NCBI RefSeq assembly: GCF_018333215.1
Contig: NZ_BORO01000002.1
Coordinates: 124,001-188,000, forward strand
Length of the DNA: 64,000 nucleotides
Source: Oceanobacillus sp. J11TS1
GTDB taxonomy: Bacteria; Bacillota; Bacilli; Bacillales; Amphibacillaceae
Direction of reading: 5' to 3'
In this document: positions 37,396 through 46,667 of the stretch, piece after piece
How the letters are laid out: each line of letters begins with the position of its first letter
Numbering within the stretch: position 1 is the stretch's first letter
Translations under genes and position numbers: made by a program
Notes under the pieces: model-generated
Told to the model about the DNA's origin: nothing
What the model saw: only the letters and a program-made list of their open reading frames with translations
Databases searched by the model: none

Positions 37396-39462
37396 TTATC
37401 TTCTGTTCCAAAACCGCTGTTCTGCAATAGCAGAGACAAATTCTTCACCAAAGTTTGGATTATTTTTAGCAAAAATAACCCCAGCTAAATTATTATTTTC
37501 TGATGCCTGAATATAAGGATTTCCATTAGATGCAACACCAATTGGTTTATAATGTTTATAAGCGACATGTACGTATTCTGTAACATCAGCATTGAATTTT
37601 TCCTGGTTTCTGGAACGTCCACCAACAACGTAAAGTGAATCAACTAAATATGGACTGGATGTCATGAAGGTTTCATCTACTTTTAGTGTGGTACTGCCAT
37701 CATCTCCGGTGACCTTACCAAGAGTGTCGCTTATAATGACTATAAAAACACCATTTTGTTTTAATGTGTTAAGAACATTTTTAACCTCGTAGGAATTGAA
37801 ACCATCCCCGATAAGTACCCCTACTTTTTGTGTATATGCGTATTTGGGTGTGTTGGCCTGGCTAAGCGAAGGATAACTTGTTGAAACAGGGACATTGGAT
37901 CCGCTTGGACGATTCACACCAATGTTATCAGCAACTATACACGCCATTTCCTTATCAACATGGACTAACTGCTTATCAACAACCTGCTGTCGAACAGAAT
38001 TGCTTTTTACCTTTCCAACTTGATAACTTAGGCCTTCGATCGTATGCTGCTTTTCAATCGGGGTCAAACTATTCCAAAAAATTCTCGGCTGCGAATAATA
38101 ATCTTTAAATGATTCGCTTCTCGCTCTAATTTTGTGTCCATCTACTTTCCCAGGATAATCTTTATAGCCGCCTTCTTCTGGCGGGACTGTGTATGGCGTG
38201 TTATCTGCTAGCGAATTTTTATGGTAGTTTACTTGGTCAACATCGATGCGCTGCCTCATATAGCCCCGTCGCTGATTATTATGAAATGGGCATATTGGCT
38301 TATTGATTGGTAATTCAATATAATTGGAGCTGCCAAGTCGGTGTTGTTGTGCATCTCTATATGCCATTAATCTTCCCTGCAAAACGGGATCATTGGAAAA
38401 GTCAATTCCCGGAACAACGTTTCCAGGATTAAATGCAACTTGTTCAGACTCCGTAAAGTAATTATCAATATTTTTATTTAATGTTAACTTACCAATCATT
38501 TGAACAGGAATGAGTTCTTCAGGCCAAAATTTTGCAGGGTCAAGAATATCAAAATCGTATTTAAATTCATCCTCCAGGGGAATCAACTGAACCCCAAGTT
38601 CATATTCAGGATAAGCACCATAATCAATAGCTTCTCTGAGATCCTTTCTGTGAAAGTCGGGGTCAAGTCCGCCTATTTTGAGTGCCTCATCCTGAAGCAG
38701 GGAATGGACACCTAGGACAGGCTTCCAAACGTACCTTACAAAGGTTGCTACATCTTGTTCGTTAACAAATAGGTACGTATTAATAGACCATGATTCCATC
38801 ATTCGATAGCTTCTTAAAATGCCTCGGTCAGACATAATCCACAGTACCATATGAAGCGCTTCATCGTTATTGGCCACATAATCCCAAAAGCGGTCGTGTG
38901 CACCGGTTGCTGTTGGTATATCATCATCTTGCTTCGATTGGAACGCATGCATTGCATCCGGGAACTTCATCGCGTCTTGGTTAATTAACACAGGCATTGC
39001 AATGGTTGTTAGATCGAGATTTCCTTCTTCTGTGTAAAGCTTAACGCCCTTACAACGTAAATCCCTTGCCGTATCGTAGGATCCTTTGGGCCCTTGTACA
39101 GTAGAAAAACGGACTGTTAATGGCGTCTTTTTACCCGCTTTCTGTAAAAAACCTGCTTTTGTCACATGTTTCATAGATTTATAACATTCAAATTCCCCAT
39201 GGGCACTGTAACCTCTTGCATGAACTACCCTTTCCGGTATTTCTTCATGCACAAAATGGGACATCTTTTCAAAAAACTCATAATCTTGACGCAATGAGGG
39301 CCCACGCACACCAGCTTTTAATTGATCCTGATCTTGTGATCTTTTTTTTCCTTCTTGTGTCGTCATGGGTTTCCCGGTATTCCGTACACGGTACTGGTCT
39401 AATTGTTCTTGTTTACTGTTTTTATTAGCAGGATTTTGCTTCCTTGATGACTTCTCATCCAT
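37396..39462 (-). CDS. katE: Large-subunit (HPII-type) catalase, divergent active site
   Basis: The 688-residue, minus-strand protein follows the clade-2 catalase layout: N-terminal arm, heme core, and a C-terminal flavodoxin/PfpI-like domain (from about 550, VGVLIGDGFNSYEVKNVL). The catalytic His is kept in ERVVHARGYSAHGEF (H81), as are RFSTV and the heme-ligand Tyr region (VLQGRLMAYRDAQ). The motif DLVGNNxPVFFIQDA, which carries the essential Asn, reads DLTTIAMPVLINQDA, so activity is uncertain. The frame is intact. Only minus-strand gene here; accessory to the conserved order. Confidence 0.88.
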   Translation of the reverse strand: MDEKSSRKQNPANKNSKQEQLDQYRVRNTGKPMTTQEGKKRSQDQDQLKAGVRGPSLRQDYEFFEKMSHFVHEEIPERVVHARGYSAHGEFECYKSMKHVTKAGFLQKAGKKTPLTVRFSTVQGPKGSYDTARDLRCKGVKLYTEEGNLDLTTIAMPVLINQDAMKFPDAMHAFQSKQDDDIPTATGAHDRFWDYVANNDEALHMVLWIMSDRGILRSYRMMESWSINTYLFVNEQDVATFVRYVWKPVLGVHSLLQDEALKIGGLDPDFHRKDLREAIDYGAYPEYELGVQLIPLEDEFKYDFDILDPAKFWPEELIPVQMIGKLTLNKNIDNYFTESEQVAFNPGNVVPGIDFSNDPVLQGRLMAYRDAQQHRLGSSNYIELPINKPICPFHNNQRRGYMRQRIDVDQVNYHKNSLADNTPYTVPPEEGGYKDYPGKVDGHKIRARSESFKDYYSQPRIFWNSLTPIEKQHTIEGLSYQVGKVKSNSVRQQVVDKQLVHVDKEMACIVADNIGVNRPSGSNVPVSTSYPSLSQANTPKYAYTQKVGVLIGDGFNSYEVKNVLNTLKQNGVFIVIISDTLGKVTGDDGSTTLKVDETFMTSSPYLVDSLYVVGGRSRNQEKFNADVTEYVHVAYKHYKPIGVASNGNPYIQASENNNLAGVIFAKNNPNFGEEFVSAIAEQRFWNRR

Positions 39463-39585
39463 ATAATCATCCTTCCTGACATTTAAATATAAATACCATT
39501 TCTATACTTATGTTTATTTCCTTGAATTAGAACAACTACAGACGATGTTTAAGAATCCGACAAAGATTAAAAATGATTGCCTAAA

Positions 39586-39613
39586 GCATATTCTTTCAGG
39601 CCTTTCATATAGT
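39586..39613 (+). promoter_or_regulatory. Candidate sigma-E promoter of the amidase operon
   Basis: GCATATT (39586-39592), 13 bases, CATATAGT (39606-39613). The -10 with its next three bases (CATATAGTGTA) is identical to that upstream of ymxH at 27721. Confidence 0.45.
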
Positions 39614-39638
39614 GTAATAGCACAGAAAGGGGAATTTG

Positions 39639-39824
39639 ATGGATAATGCAAATTATATAAGGTATGGACTGCATTTACAGGGGTTATCAGCCTATGAGAA
39701 TGATATTCCATATATTTATAACCTACTCAGGACGATGAAACAGGCACAAATCTCACTTGATGCATTCCCGCATTTAAATACGGAAATACCAATTACGATT
39801 GTTGATAAGGAGTTATTGCTATGA
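39639..39824 (+). CDS. Small AtzG-like (DUF4089-like) amidase partner
   Basis: The 61-residue protein begins with NYIRYGLHLQGL and ends with FPHLNTEIPITIVD. The pattern of an early Gly-Leu helix and a late FPL...EP segment resembles AtzG/GatC-like partners of amidases, which form a stabilising complex with them. The ATG at 39639 follows AAAGGGG, and its stop overlaps the amidase start by four bases, supporting a two-subunit enzyme. The match is by pattern only. Confidence 0.6.
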   Translation: MDNANYIRYGLHLQGLSAYENDIPYIYNLLRTMKQAQISLDAFPHLNTEIPITIVDKELLL

Positions 39825-41215
39825 CTGACATCTCCTACTTAACTGCTACAGAACTGGGCCTGTTAATCAAGTCACGGCAACTATCCCCAGTAGAGTTGAC
39901 AAAAATTATATTAGACCGCATGGATAAATTTGATTCCATATTAAAGACATATGTTACGCCGCTTCCTGATTTAGCCTTAAAACAAGCAAGAGCAGCAGAA
40001 GAAGATCTCATGCATGGTAAATATAAAGGCCCTCTCCACGGAATTCCAATAGGTATTAAAGATAATTACTATACAAAAGGTATACGAACGACAGTTGGCT
40101 CTAAAATTTTTACAGATTTTATTCCTGATCAAAATGCGCCTAGCGTCGAAAAATTGTTACGAGCTGGGGGAATAATGCTAGGGAAACAAAACATGCATGA
40201 GCTTGCCGCTGGCTCAACTGGAACGAATCCGTTCTTTGGAAATACACGGAATCCTTGGGACATTCAGTGCATGCCAGGTGGCTCAAGCGGTGGCGGTGCA
40301 GCTTCTTTAGCGGCTCGTTTGACAATACTGGCGACTGGAACAGACACTTTCGGATCTATTCGGTTACCTGCTGCTATGTGCGGCGTTTATGGCCTTAAGC
40401 CAACTTACGGGTTAGTTAGTACGAATGGTGTTTTTCCCTCAGCTATGTCATTAGATACAGCGGGACCAATGGCGCGGTCGGTACCCGATTTGGCTATAAT
40501 GCTTCAAAGTATGGCTGGTTTTGATCCCAATGACCCAGTAAGTTTGAATGTGCCGATACCTAATTACATGAAAGATATTCACAAAGGAATGAAAGGATTA
40601 AAAATTGGTATCCCAACATACTACCTCCAAGGTTTGGACCCAGATATCGAAAGGCTATTTAAAGATGCAATCGAAACACTGAGCTATTTAGGTGCGCAAA
40701 TAAAGGAGATAGAAATTCCTGAATTATCTCTGTCCACATTTTCTGGTTATGTAACTGTCACAGGTGAAGCATCTGCTTTTCATCAAAAGTGGTTGCAGAC
40801 ACAACCCGAAGATTATTCTACAGACATTCGAACTTTCTTTTTGGCTGGCGCATTGACCAATACGCCACAATATATTCAAGCCCAACAAGCTCGGAGAAAG
40901 ATGGTTAAAGGATTTCAAAAAGCTTTTAAAGAATTTGATATATTGCTTGGACCAACGATACCTATCACCACTCCAGCGTACAGCGAATACTGGGTAGATC
41001 AAAATTTAGACGTTATACGACGATGTTTGCCATTTACCGCGCCTGTAAATTTAACAGGTACACCTAGTTTATCTGTACCAATGGGACTAGACCAAAGGGG
41101 ACTTCCAGTCGGAATGCAATTTATTGGAAATCACCTTTCTGAGAAACAGTTGCTGCAAGTTGGGAATATATGGGAAAGTACTGATCCACTAAGAAAAACC
41201 TTAAAAACGGCATGA
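39821..41215 (+). CDS. Amidase-signature hydrolase (GatA/AtzE-like)
   Basis: The 464-residue protein has the Ser-cisSer-Lys triad of the amidase signature family: K80 in IGIKDNYYTKG, cis-Ser S155 in PGGSSGGG and nucleophile S179. The loop before the nucleophile, nearly always GTDTGGS, reads GTDTFGS, with Phe at 177. The substrate is unknown. It lacks GatB and a full GatC beside it, so it is not the tRNA amidotransferase. It is coupled to the AtzG-like gene, and a strong terminator overlaps its stop. Confidence 0.85.
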   Translation: MTDISYLTATELGLLIKSRQLSPVELTKIILDRMDKFDSILKTYVTPLPDLALKQARAAEEDLMHGKYKGPLHGIPIGIKDNYYTKGIRTTVGSKIFTDFIPDQNAPSVEKLLRAGGIMLGKQNMHELAAGSTGTNPFFGNTRNPWDIQCMPGGSSGGGAASLAARLTILATGTDTFGSIRLPAAMCGVYGLKPTYGLVSTNGVFPSAMSLDTAGPMARSVPDLAIMLQSMAGFDPNDPVSLNVPIPNYMKDIHKGMKGLKIGIPTYYLQGLDPDIERLFKDAIETLSYLGAQIKEIEIPELSLSTFSGYVTVTGEASAFHQKWLQTQPEDYSTDIRTFFLAGALTNTPQYIQAQQARRKMVKGFQKAFKEFDILLGPTIPITTPAYSEYWVDQNLDVIRRCLPFTAPVNLTGTPSLSVPMGLDQRGLPVGMQFIGNHLSEKQLLQVGNIWESTDPLRKTLKTA

Positions 41216-41238
41216 TCCTTTAAAATCATGCCGTTTTT
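41203..41238 (+). terminator. Terminator overlapping the amidase stop
   Basis: AAAAACGGCATGAT (41203-41216) pairs with ATCATGCCGTTTTT (41225-41238); the stop codon at 41213-41215 is inside the first arm. Confidence 0.9.
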
Positions 41239-41407
41239 GGAATGAGAAACTGTTAAACATTTTCCGATAGCTAAACCAATTTCAATATTCTAGAGAGAAG
41301 ACCTCCATGTAAAAGCAGTACTATCTTGATTACTTTTCAATATAATGGATGATAGTCGATGAATCGTATAAAATAAGATATAGTTAGTTATAGAATGGAG
41401 GATGAAC

Positions 41408-42694
41408 ATGAGTGTAAAGGAAATAAGACAAGAAGAAAATGGCGTGCAGCTTCACATGCTGCCGAATAAAAAGCATAAAACCGTAACATTTGCAGTTAAA
41501 TTCAGTGCCCCATTAGAAAAGGAGACAGTTACAAAAAGGGCGTTAATACCTTATATTTTAAAACAGGGAACGGAATCTTTTCCTACTAGAATGGAGTTGC
41601 AAAAGGAATTGGCGGAGCTTTATGGTTCTGTGCTATCCATTAATGGCACAAAAAAAGGGGAAAGTCATATCATCACCTTTTACTTAGAAGTTCCAAATGA
41701 AAAATTTCTTCCTGATAGTAACTCAGTTATTGAACGTGCGGTGCAGCTTTTACATGAAATTGTTAATAAACCCAATCAGACAGGGAATGCATTTCATCCG
41801 CGTGTATTTGATCGGGAAAAGGAAATTTTACTTCAAAATATTAAATCCATCAAAGACGATAAAGCAAGCTATGCTAATATCCGTTTAATTGATGAGATGT
41901 GTTCGAATGAAGCTTACCGTACGCATGTGCACGGTTATGAAGAAGATTTAAATGAACTTACCAATGAACAGTTGTTTGCGTATTACGAACAGCTTCGCCA
42001 AAAGGATAGAATGGATATCTATGTCAGCGGCGACTTTGATGCAGATAAAATGACAGCTTTACTCAAAGGTTATTTTAAACAGAAGGAAGAAGTTCCAAAG
42101 AATGTCTTCGAAACAGCTGTATCATCAAATGAAGCGGAACCTAAGGAAGTAATCGAAGAGGATCAGTTACAGCAGGCGAAGTTGCATATTGGCTATCGCA
42201 CGAATATTCTTTTTAAAGATGATTTATATGCCGCATTACAGGTGTTTAATGGACTTTTTGGCGGTTTCCCAAGCTCTAAATTATTTATCAACGTCCGTGA
42301 AAAGAACAGTCTTGCTTATTATGCATCATCCCGCATAGAAAGTCATAAAGGCTTACTCATGGTAGTGAGCGGGATTGCCCCAGAAGATTACGAGAAGGCA
42401 TTAACAATTATTCGTGAACAACTGGAAGCTATGAAAAAAGGTGACTTTAAAGAAGAAGAATTGGAAGAAACAAAGCTGCTTATTATAAATCAATTAAAAG
42501 AAACGCTGGATCATACACGAGGAATGATTGAATTGATGTTCCAGCAAGAAGTTGGAAATAAAAAAATGACAGTTGACCAGCTATTTGAAAATATCCGGCA
42601 AGTTACAAAAGAACAAGTTATCGAAGTAGCAGAACAGATTCAAGAAGATACGGTTTATTTACTAACAAGTAAAGGAGGAGAAGCCCATGAATAA
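41408..42694 (+). CDS. ymfF: M16-like protease homologue YmfF (no zinc motif)
   Basis: The 428-residue M16 fold protein lacks the HxxEH zinc site at the expected place near residue 45 (ALIPYILKQGTESFPTR), as is usual for YmfF. It probably pairs with the next protein, YmfH, as the inactive half of an M16 heterodimer. ATG 41408 has GGAGG at proper distance; ATG 41402 is too close. It overlaps ymfH by eight bases. Confidence 0.9.
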   Translation: MSVKEIRQEENGVQLHMLPNKKHKTVTFAVKFSAPLEKETVTKRALIPYILKQGTESFPTRMELQKELAELYGSVLSINGTKKGESHIITFYLEVPNEKFLPDSNSVIERAVQLLHEIVNKPNQTGNAFHPRVFDREKEILLQNIKSIKDDKASYANIRLIDEMCSNEAYRTHVHGYEEDLNELTNEQLFAYYEQLRQKDRMDIYVSGDFDADKMTALLKGYFKQKEEVPKNVFETAVSSNEAEPKEVIEEDQLQQAKLHIGYRTNILFKDDLYAALQVFNGLFGGFPSSKLFINVREKNSLAYYASSRIESHKGLLMVVSGIAPEDYEKALTIIREQLEAMKKGDFKEEELEETKLLIINQLKETLDHTRGMIELMFQQEVGNKKMTVDQLFENIRQVTKEQVIEVAEQIQEDTVYLLTSKGGEAHE

Positions 42695-43982
42695 ACAATA
42701 TTTTGATACAGTAAAGGAAACTTTATATGAAAAAAAGCTAGATAACGGTCTTCATGTTTGTTTATTGCCAAAACCAGAGCTTTCCAAAACATATGGTGTA
42801 TTTATGACAAATTATGGCTCTATTGATCGAAGCTTCGTTCCGATTGGTCAAGACGAAGCAATCACTGTTCCAGATGGAATCGCCCATTTTTTAGAGCATA
42901 AACTATTTGAAAAAGAAGATCGTGATGTGTTTGCAGATTTCACCAAACAAGCAGCTTCTCCAAACGCATTTACCTCTTTTACAGAAACAGCTTATTTATT
43001 TTCGGCAACGAGTAATATTGAGAAAAACGTACTGACATTAATTGATTTTGTCCAGGATCCTTATTTTTCGGAGCAATCCGTAGAAAAAGAAAAAGGAATT
43101 ATCGCACAAGAAATTAACATGTATGATGATCAGCCTGATTGGCGTCTGTTTATGGGAACGAATAAAGCATTGTTTCATAATCACCCTGTCAACATTGATA
43201 TTGCTGGAACTGTAGATTCGATTTATACCATTACGAAAGATGATTTGTATACTTGTTACCATACTTTTTATCATCCAGAAAATATGATTTTATTTATAGC
43301 TGGCAATTTCGATCCACAGCAAATGATGGATTTAATCAGTGATAATCAACAAAAGAAATCATTTGATAAATTAGAGGATATCCAGCGTTCATTCCCGGAA
43401 GAACCTGATACGGTTAAAGAAAAGAATTTAGTAATTAATATGCCAGTATCTATTTCAAAGTGTGCGGTAGGTATAAAAGAGCCAAATCAATCTCTTCAAG
43501 GGGAAGAATATTTAAAACGTGATTTATTAGTTGATATGGTCCTTAGTCATTTCTTTTCAACTGGCGGCGAGTTTTATCAAGAGCTATATGAAGCAGATTT
43601 AATTGATAATAGCTTCTTTTTCGAAAGTAATCTGCAATCCTCGTTCGGATATAGTTGTATTGGTACAAATACAACGAAACCGGAGGAATTTTCTTCGCGA
43701 GTACATAAGATGCTCTTATCAACCAGAGATATGGAGATTAGTGAAAAAGATTTTGAACGAATGAAAAAGAAGAAGATGGGACAGTTACTTCGAGGCATGA
43801 ATTCCTTGGAATTTATTGCAAATCAGTTTGCATCTTATTCATTTAAGAATGTAAATTTATTTGAGATAGTGCCATTTATTCAAAAATTGACTGTGGATGA
43901 TGCCAATGGGTTCCTGAAGAATTGGATTGAAGAAGAACGTTTGGCAACATGTACCATTACCAATCAATCGGAGGAAAAATGA
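42687..43982 (+). CDS. ymfH: M16-family zinc protease YmfH
   Basis: The 431-residue partner of YmfF has the inverted zinc motif HFLEH (H67, E70, H71) and downstream EINMYDDQPDW supplying the third ligand region. B. subtilis YmfF and YmfH are encoded in the same order. Its stop overlaps the start of the SDR gene (ATGA). Confidence 0.92.
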   Translation: MNKQYFDTVKETLYEKKLDNGLHVCLLPKPELSKTYGVFMTNYGSIDRSFVPIGQDEAITVPDGIAHFLEHKLFEKEDRDVFADFTKQAASPNAFTSFTETAYLFSATSNIEKNVLTLIDFVQDPYFSEQSVEKEKGIIAQEINMYDDQPDWRLFMGTNKALFHNHPVNIDIAGTVDSIYTITKDDLYTCYHTFYHPENMILFIAGNFDPQQMMDLISDNQQKKSFDKLEDIQRSFPEEPDTVKEKNLVINMPVSISKCAVGIKEPNQSLQGEEYLKRDLLVDMVLSHFFSTGGEFYQELYEADLIDNSFFFESNLQSSFGYSCIGTNTTKPEEFSSRVHKMLLSTRDMEISEKDFERMKKKKMGQLLRGMNSLEFIANQFASYSFKNVNLFEIVPFIQKLTVDDANGFLKNWIEEERLATCTITNQSEEK

Positions 43983-44695
43983 AAGGGAATATCCTGTTAA
44001 TTGGTGCAAGCGGTGATATTGGCGCAGCTATTGCTAAAAAGCTTATTCATGAAGGATATCAGCTTATGTTACATTATCATTCCAACCAAGCACCTGTTCA
44101 AGAACTATTGCAATCTGATCATCAACATGCTATTTTAGCTGCTTACCAAGCAGATTTAGCGAAGGAAGAAGAAGTCAAAGCTTTTATTCGCGCTATTCCT
44201 TTTTCTGTGGATGCCGTTGTTTTCGCGAGCGGTCAGGCATATCATGGGCTCTTCCAGGACATGAAGGAAGAAGAAATGGATGATTTATTACAAGTTCATG
44301 TAAAGTCCCCTTGGCTGATTACCCATCACTTCTTGCCAGAAATGATTCTTAGGCAGCGAGGGAACATCTTGTTTGTTACAAGCGTGTGGGGGGAATATGG
44401 AGCAAGTAATGAGGTTGTCTACTCCAGCGTGAAAGGGGCACAAAATGTATTTGTGAAGGCGTTGGCTAAGGAAGTGGCCTTATCCAATATCCGAGTAAAT
44501 GCAGTTAGCCCTGGTTTTATTGATACGAAGATGAATCATCATTTATCTCTTGAGGAAGCAAATGCTTTTCTCGATGACGTTCCTGCAAATCGTGCCGGCC
44601 GGCCAGAAGAGGTTGCAAATTTGATTCATTATTTACTGGGAGAGGAATCCAGTTATATCCAAGGCGAAATCATTCATATTAATGGCGGTTTGTAA
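43979..44695 (+). CDS. ymfI: Short-chain dehydrogenase/reductase YmfI
   Basis: The 238-residue SDR has the cofactor loop GASGDIGAAIAKK and the catalytic Tyr-Lys pair in YSSVK with a preceding Ser in FVTSVWGE. It resembles FabG-type ketoreductases; the specific substrate is unknown. ATG 43979 overlaps the ymfH stop and is preceded by TCGGAGG. Confidence 0.9.
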   Translation: MKGNILLIGASGDIGAAIAKKLIHEGYQLMLHYHSNQAPVQELLQSDHQHAILAAYQADLAKEEEVKAFIRAIPFSVDAVVFASGQAYHGLFQDMKEEEMDDLLQVHVKSPWLITHHFLPEMILRQRGNILFVTSVWGEYGASNEVVYSSVKGAQNVFVKALAKEVALSNIRVNAVSPGFIDTKMNHHLSLEEANAFLDDVPANRAGRPEEVANLIHYLLGEESSYIQGEIIHINGGL

Positions 44696-44909
44696 AAGAC
44701 GAGGGACATGCATAATTTCTACAATTGCTCAAATACTATAGATGCTTAAGGAAAGTTGCAGAGCGCATGTTGGATAGTTATCCTTTGCTTTTTTAGATGG
44801 GCAAATTCATCGATAAGGGAAGGCGGCTGACAACGGTGCTTTGGACTTTAGAGCTATATCTCTGCCAAAGAGCATTATGCTAAAGAAACTTTTGAGGAGG
44901 CATGTCCAA
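44696..44909 (+). other. Gap between ymfI and ymfJ
   Basis: No convincing gene, repeat or complete promoter is seen. The segment includes a possible -10 (TATAGA near 44740) without a good -35 and a GAGGAGG at 44894-44900 belonging to ymfJ. Confidence 0.4.
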
Positions 44910-45161
44910 ATGTCAGTATTAGATAACTTTGATTCATGGAAAGGTTTTTTAAAAAGCCGTTTGCAGCAAGCTGAAGAAAATGGAGTTGACCATAGTACAC
45001 TAACGAATTTAGCAGCTGAAGTTGGCGATTATTTAGCGGAAAGTGTTAATGCTAAAACGCCAGAACAAGAAGTGCTAAAAGAATTGTGGAGCACAGCTTC
45101 GGAAGAAGAACAACAAGCTCTCGCCAGCGCTATGATTAAACTTGTCCAAAAGCATGATTAA
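44910..45161 (+). CDS. ymfJ: DUF3243 protein YmfJ
   Basis: The 83-residue acidic helical protein is of the DUF3243 family (DNFDSWKGFLKSRLQQAEENG, KTPEQEVLKELWSTASEEEQ). Function unknown. The ATG at 44910 follows GAGGAGG; an in-frame start at 44841 would add a basic stretch unlike the family. Confidence 0.88.
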   Translation: MSVLDNFDSWKGFLKSRLQQAEENGVDHSTLTNLAAEVGDYLAESVNAKTPEQEVLKELWSTASEEEQQALASAMIKLVQKHD

Positions 45162-45173
45162 ATAATGAAAATT

Positions 45174-45218
45174 CAAAGAGAAGCTGTATAGTATACCCTA
45201 TATAGCTTCTCTTTGTGT
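45174..45218 (+). terminator. Terminator-like hairpin after ymfJ
   Basis: CAAAGAGAAGCT (45174-45185) pairs with AGCTTCTCTTTG (45204-45215), with TATA pairing inside. The tail TGTATAAT is only partly U-rich. Confidence 0.75.
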
Positions 45219-45243
45219 ATAATAGAATGGTTACAGAGGGCGT

Positions 45244-45318
45244 CTAACAGCAGCTTCTCCTCAGAACATTCACGTCTAATGAGGGCCGTAGAAATTGCCT
45301 ATACCGAGAAGCCGTTAG
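45244..45318 (+). repeat. Unexplained long inverted repeat between ymfJ and ymfK
   Basis: CTAAC (45244-45248) and GCTTCTC (45253-45259) pair with GAGAAGC (45306-45312) and GTTAG (45314-45318), separated by 46 bases. The rest of the 448-base gap to ymfK shows a TATTAT (45395-45400) that could be a -10, and nothing else firm. Confidence 0.45.
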
Positions 45319-45609
45319 CTTGCTTTTCCATACCTCTTAAAAATAGGAAACGAAAAAAAGCATTAGCTGTTTAGGAAAAGCGAAAAAGATGGTATATTAT
45401 AGGTAGAGGGTCAATACAAAAAGTAGAGGCTAAAATGATCATAGAAATATGATAACCACAATTATTAGCGGAGAAAGAACAAAGAAGAAGTAAAACACGT
45501 TTTAGCGAAGAGACTTCAAAAGAAAACACATCTTTTTTGAGATGATGGTACATAGTAAGACGTCATAAGTTACCTATTTGAAAAGATAACTTTTAAGAAG
45601 GAGCTTACA

Positions 45610-46395
45610 ATGGATAGAACACAATGGTACTTAGAGTATGAAAATTTAAAAAATCGTCCGGGACTGCTAGGTGAAATTTCATCTTTACTTGGAATGCTTT
45701 CTATCAACATTATAATGATTAATGGGGTTGAGAATTCCCGCAGAGCAATGCTTATCTTATCGAAGTATGATGAAAATATAACGAGACTGAAATATATTTT
45801 AGAAACGATGGACGCGATAAAAGTCCATAAACTTCGTAAACCTAAACTGCGCGATAAAATTACCGTAAGGCATGGGAAGTTTATTCACCATGATAATGAA
45901 GACCGTAAAACCATCCGATTTGTGCGAAATGAGCTTGGAATATTAGTTGATTTTATGGCTGAATTATTTAAGGTGGAAGGGCATAAGCTTATTGGGATAC
46001 GAGGAATGCCCAGAGTAGGGAAAACAGAGTCTGTAGTCGCGGCAAGTGTAAGTGCAAACAAGAGATGGCTATTTGTATCAAGTACCATGATTAAACAAAC
46101 TGTACGGAAAAGTTTAATTGAAGGGGAATATGACCAAGACAATATTTATATCATTGATGGCGTCGTCTCAAAGAGAAAAATGAATGAAGAAGCACATTGG
46201 CAATTGATTAGGGAAATAATGCAATTGCCAACTGTAAAAGTCATTGAGCATCCGGATATATTTGTTCAATCGACAGAGTACAGTATGGAAGATTTTGATT
46301 ATATTATTGAGCTGCGTACGCAGGAAGACCAAGAAATCACTTATGAAACGGTGGAGAATGAGAATTTTCGGCAGGACGGATTTTCCATGTTTTAA
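45610..46395 (+). CDS. ymfK: DUF3388 protein YmfK
   Basis: The 261-residue protein has an ACT-like N-terminal domain (about 1-80, NRPGLLGEISSLLGMLSINIIMINGV) and a second part with a Walker-A-like GMPRVGKTES (about 130). It belongs to the DUF3388 family, whose role is not known, though nucleotide and amino-acid binding are plausible. An AAGGAGC site precedes the ATG. Confidence 0.88.
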   Translation: MDRTQWYLEYENLKNRPGLLGEISSLLGMLSINIIMINGVENSRRAMLILSKYDENITRLKYILETMDAIKVHKLRKPKLRDKITVRHGKFIHHDNEDRKTIRFVRNELGILVDFMAELFKVEGHKLIGIRGMPRVGKTESVVAASVSANKRWLFVSSTMIKQTVRKSLIEGEYDQDNIYIIDGVVSKRKMNEEAHWQLIREIMQLPTVKVIEHPDIFVQSTEYSMEDFDYIIELRTQEDQEITYETVENENFRQDGFSMF

Positions 46396-46667
46396 ATTAC
46401 ACGTCAGGCAAGTATAATATTTTAGAAAGTTTTTTTCTGCGGGGCGGCGATCGAAATGCTTTACCTTGGGAAGAGAGCCGCAACGCATTTTGGCGTGACG
46501 GGTAATCGCAAAGGCTCTTCGATGGGATGAGCAGTCCCAGTCCCATTCCTAAAGTAGCATTTGTCGCAGTTAAAAAGCGTTTAACGTATCAAGTATAAGA
46601 AAAACTACTACTTTTTGCTTAGAGAAAGCGAATTCGAGTTTTTCTAAAAAGGTGGAAGGTGTTTTAA
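46396..46667 (+). repeat. Decayed repeat cluster between ymfK and rodZ
   Basis: A shortened hairpin module (TGGGATGAGCAGTCCCA, 46523-46539) follows GCTCTTCGA, which matches the 5' half of the 34-nt unit, and GACGGGTAATCGCA at 46497-46510 looks like a second worn copy. No terminal repeats are recognisable. Confidence 0.55.

Noticed and set aside
37286-37510. 74-codon frame after ymfC
   Set aside because: It overlaps the 3' end of the catalase gene and the convergent hairpin; composition is unlike a protein.
39463-39638. Sigma-B promoter for the catalase gene
   Set aside because: I looked for GTTTAA-N14-GGGTAT on the minus strand; only a TGGTAT with no matching -35 is present.
39821-41215. 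GatA subunit of the Glu-tRNA(Gln) amidotransferase
   Set aside because: No gatB is nearby, the small partner fits AtzG better than GatC, and the nucleophile loop is altered.
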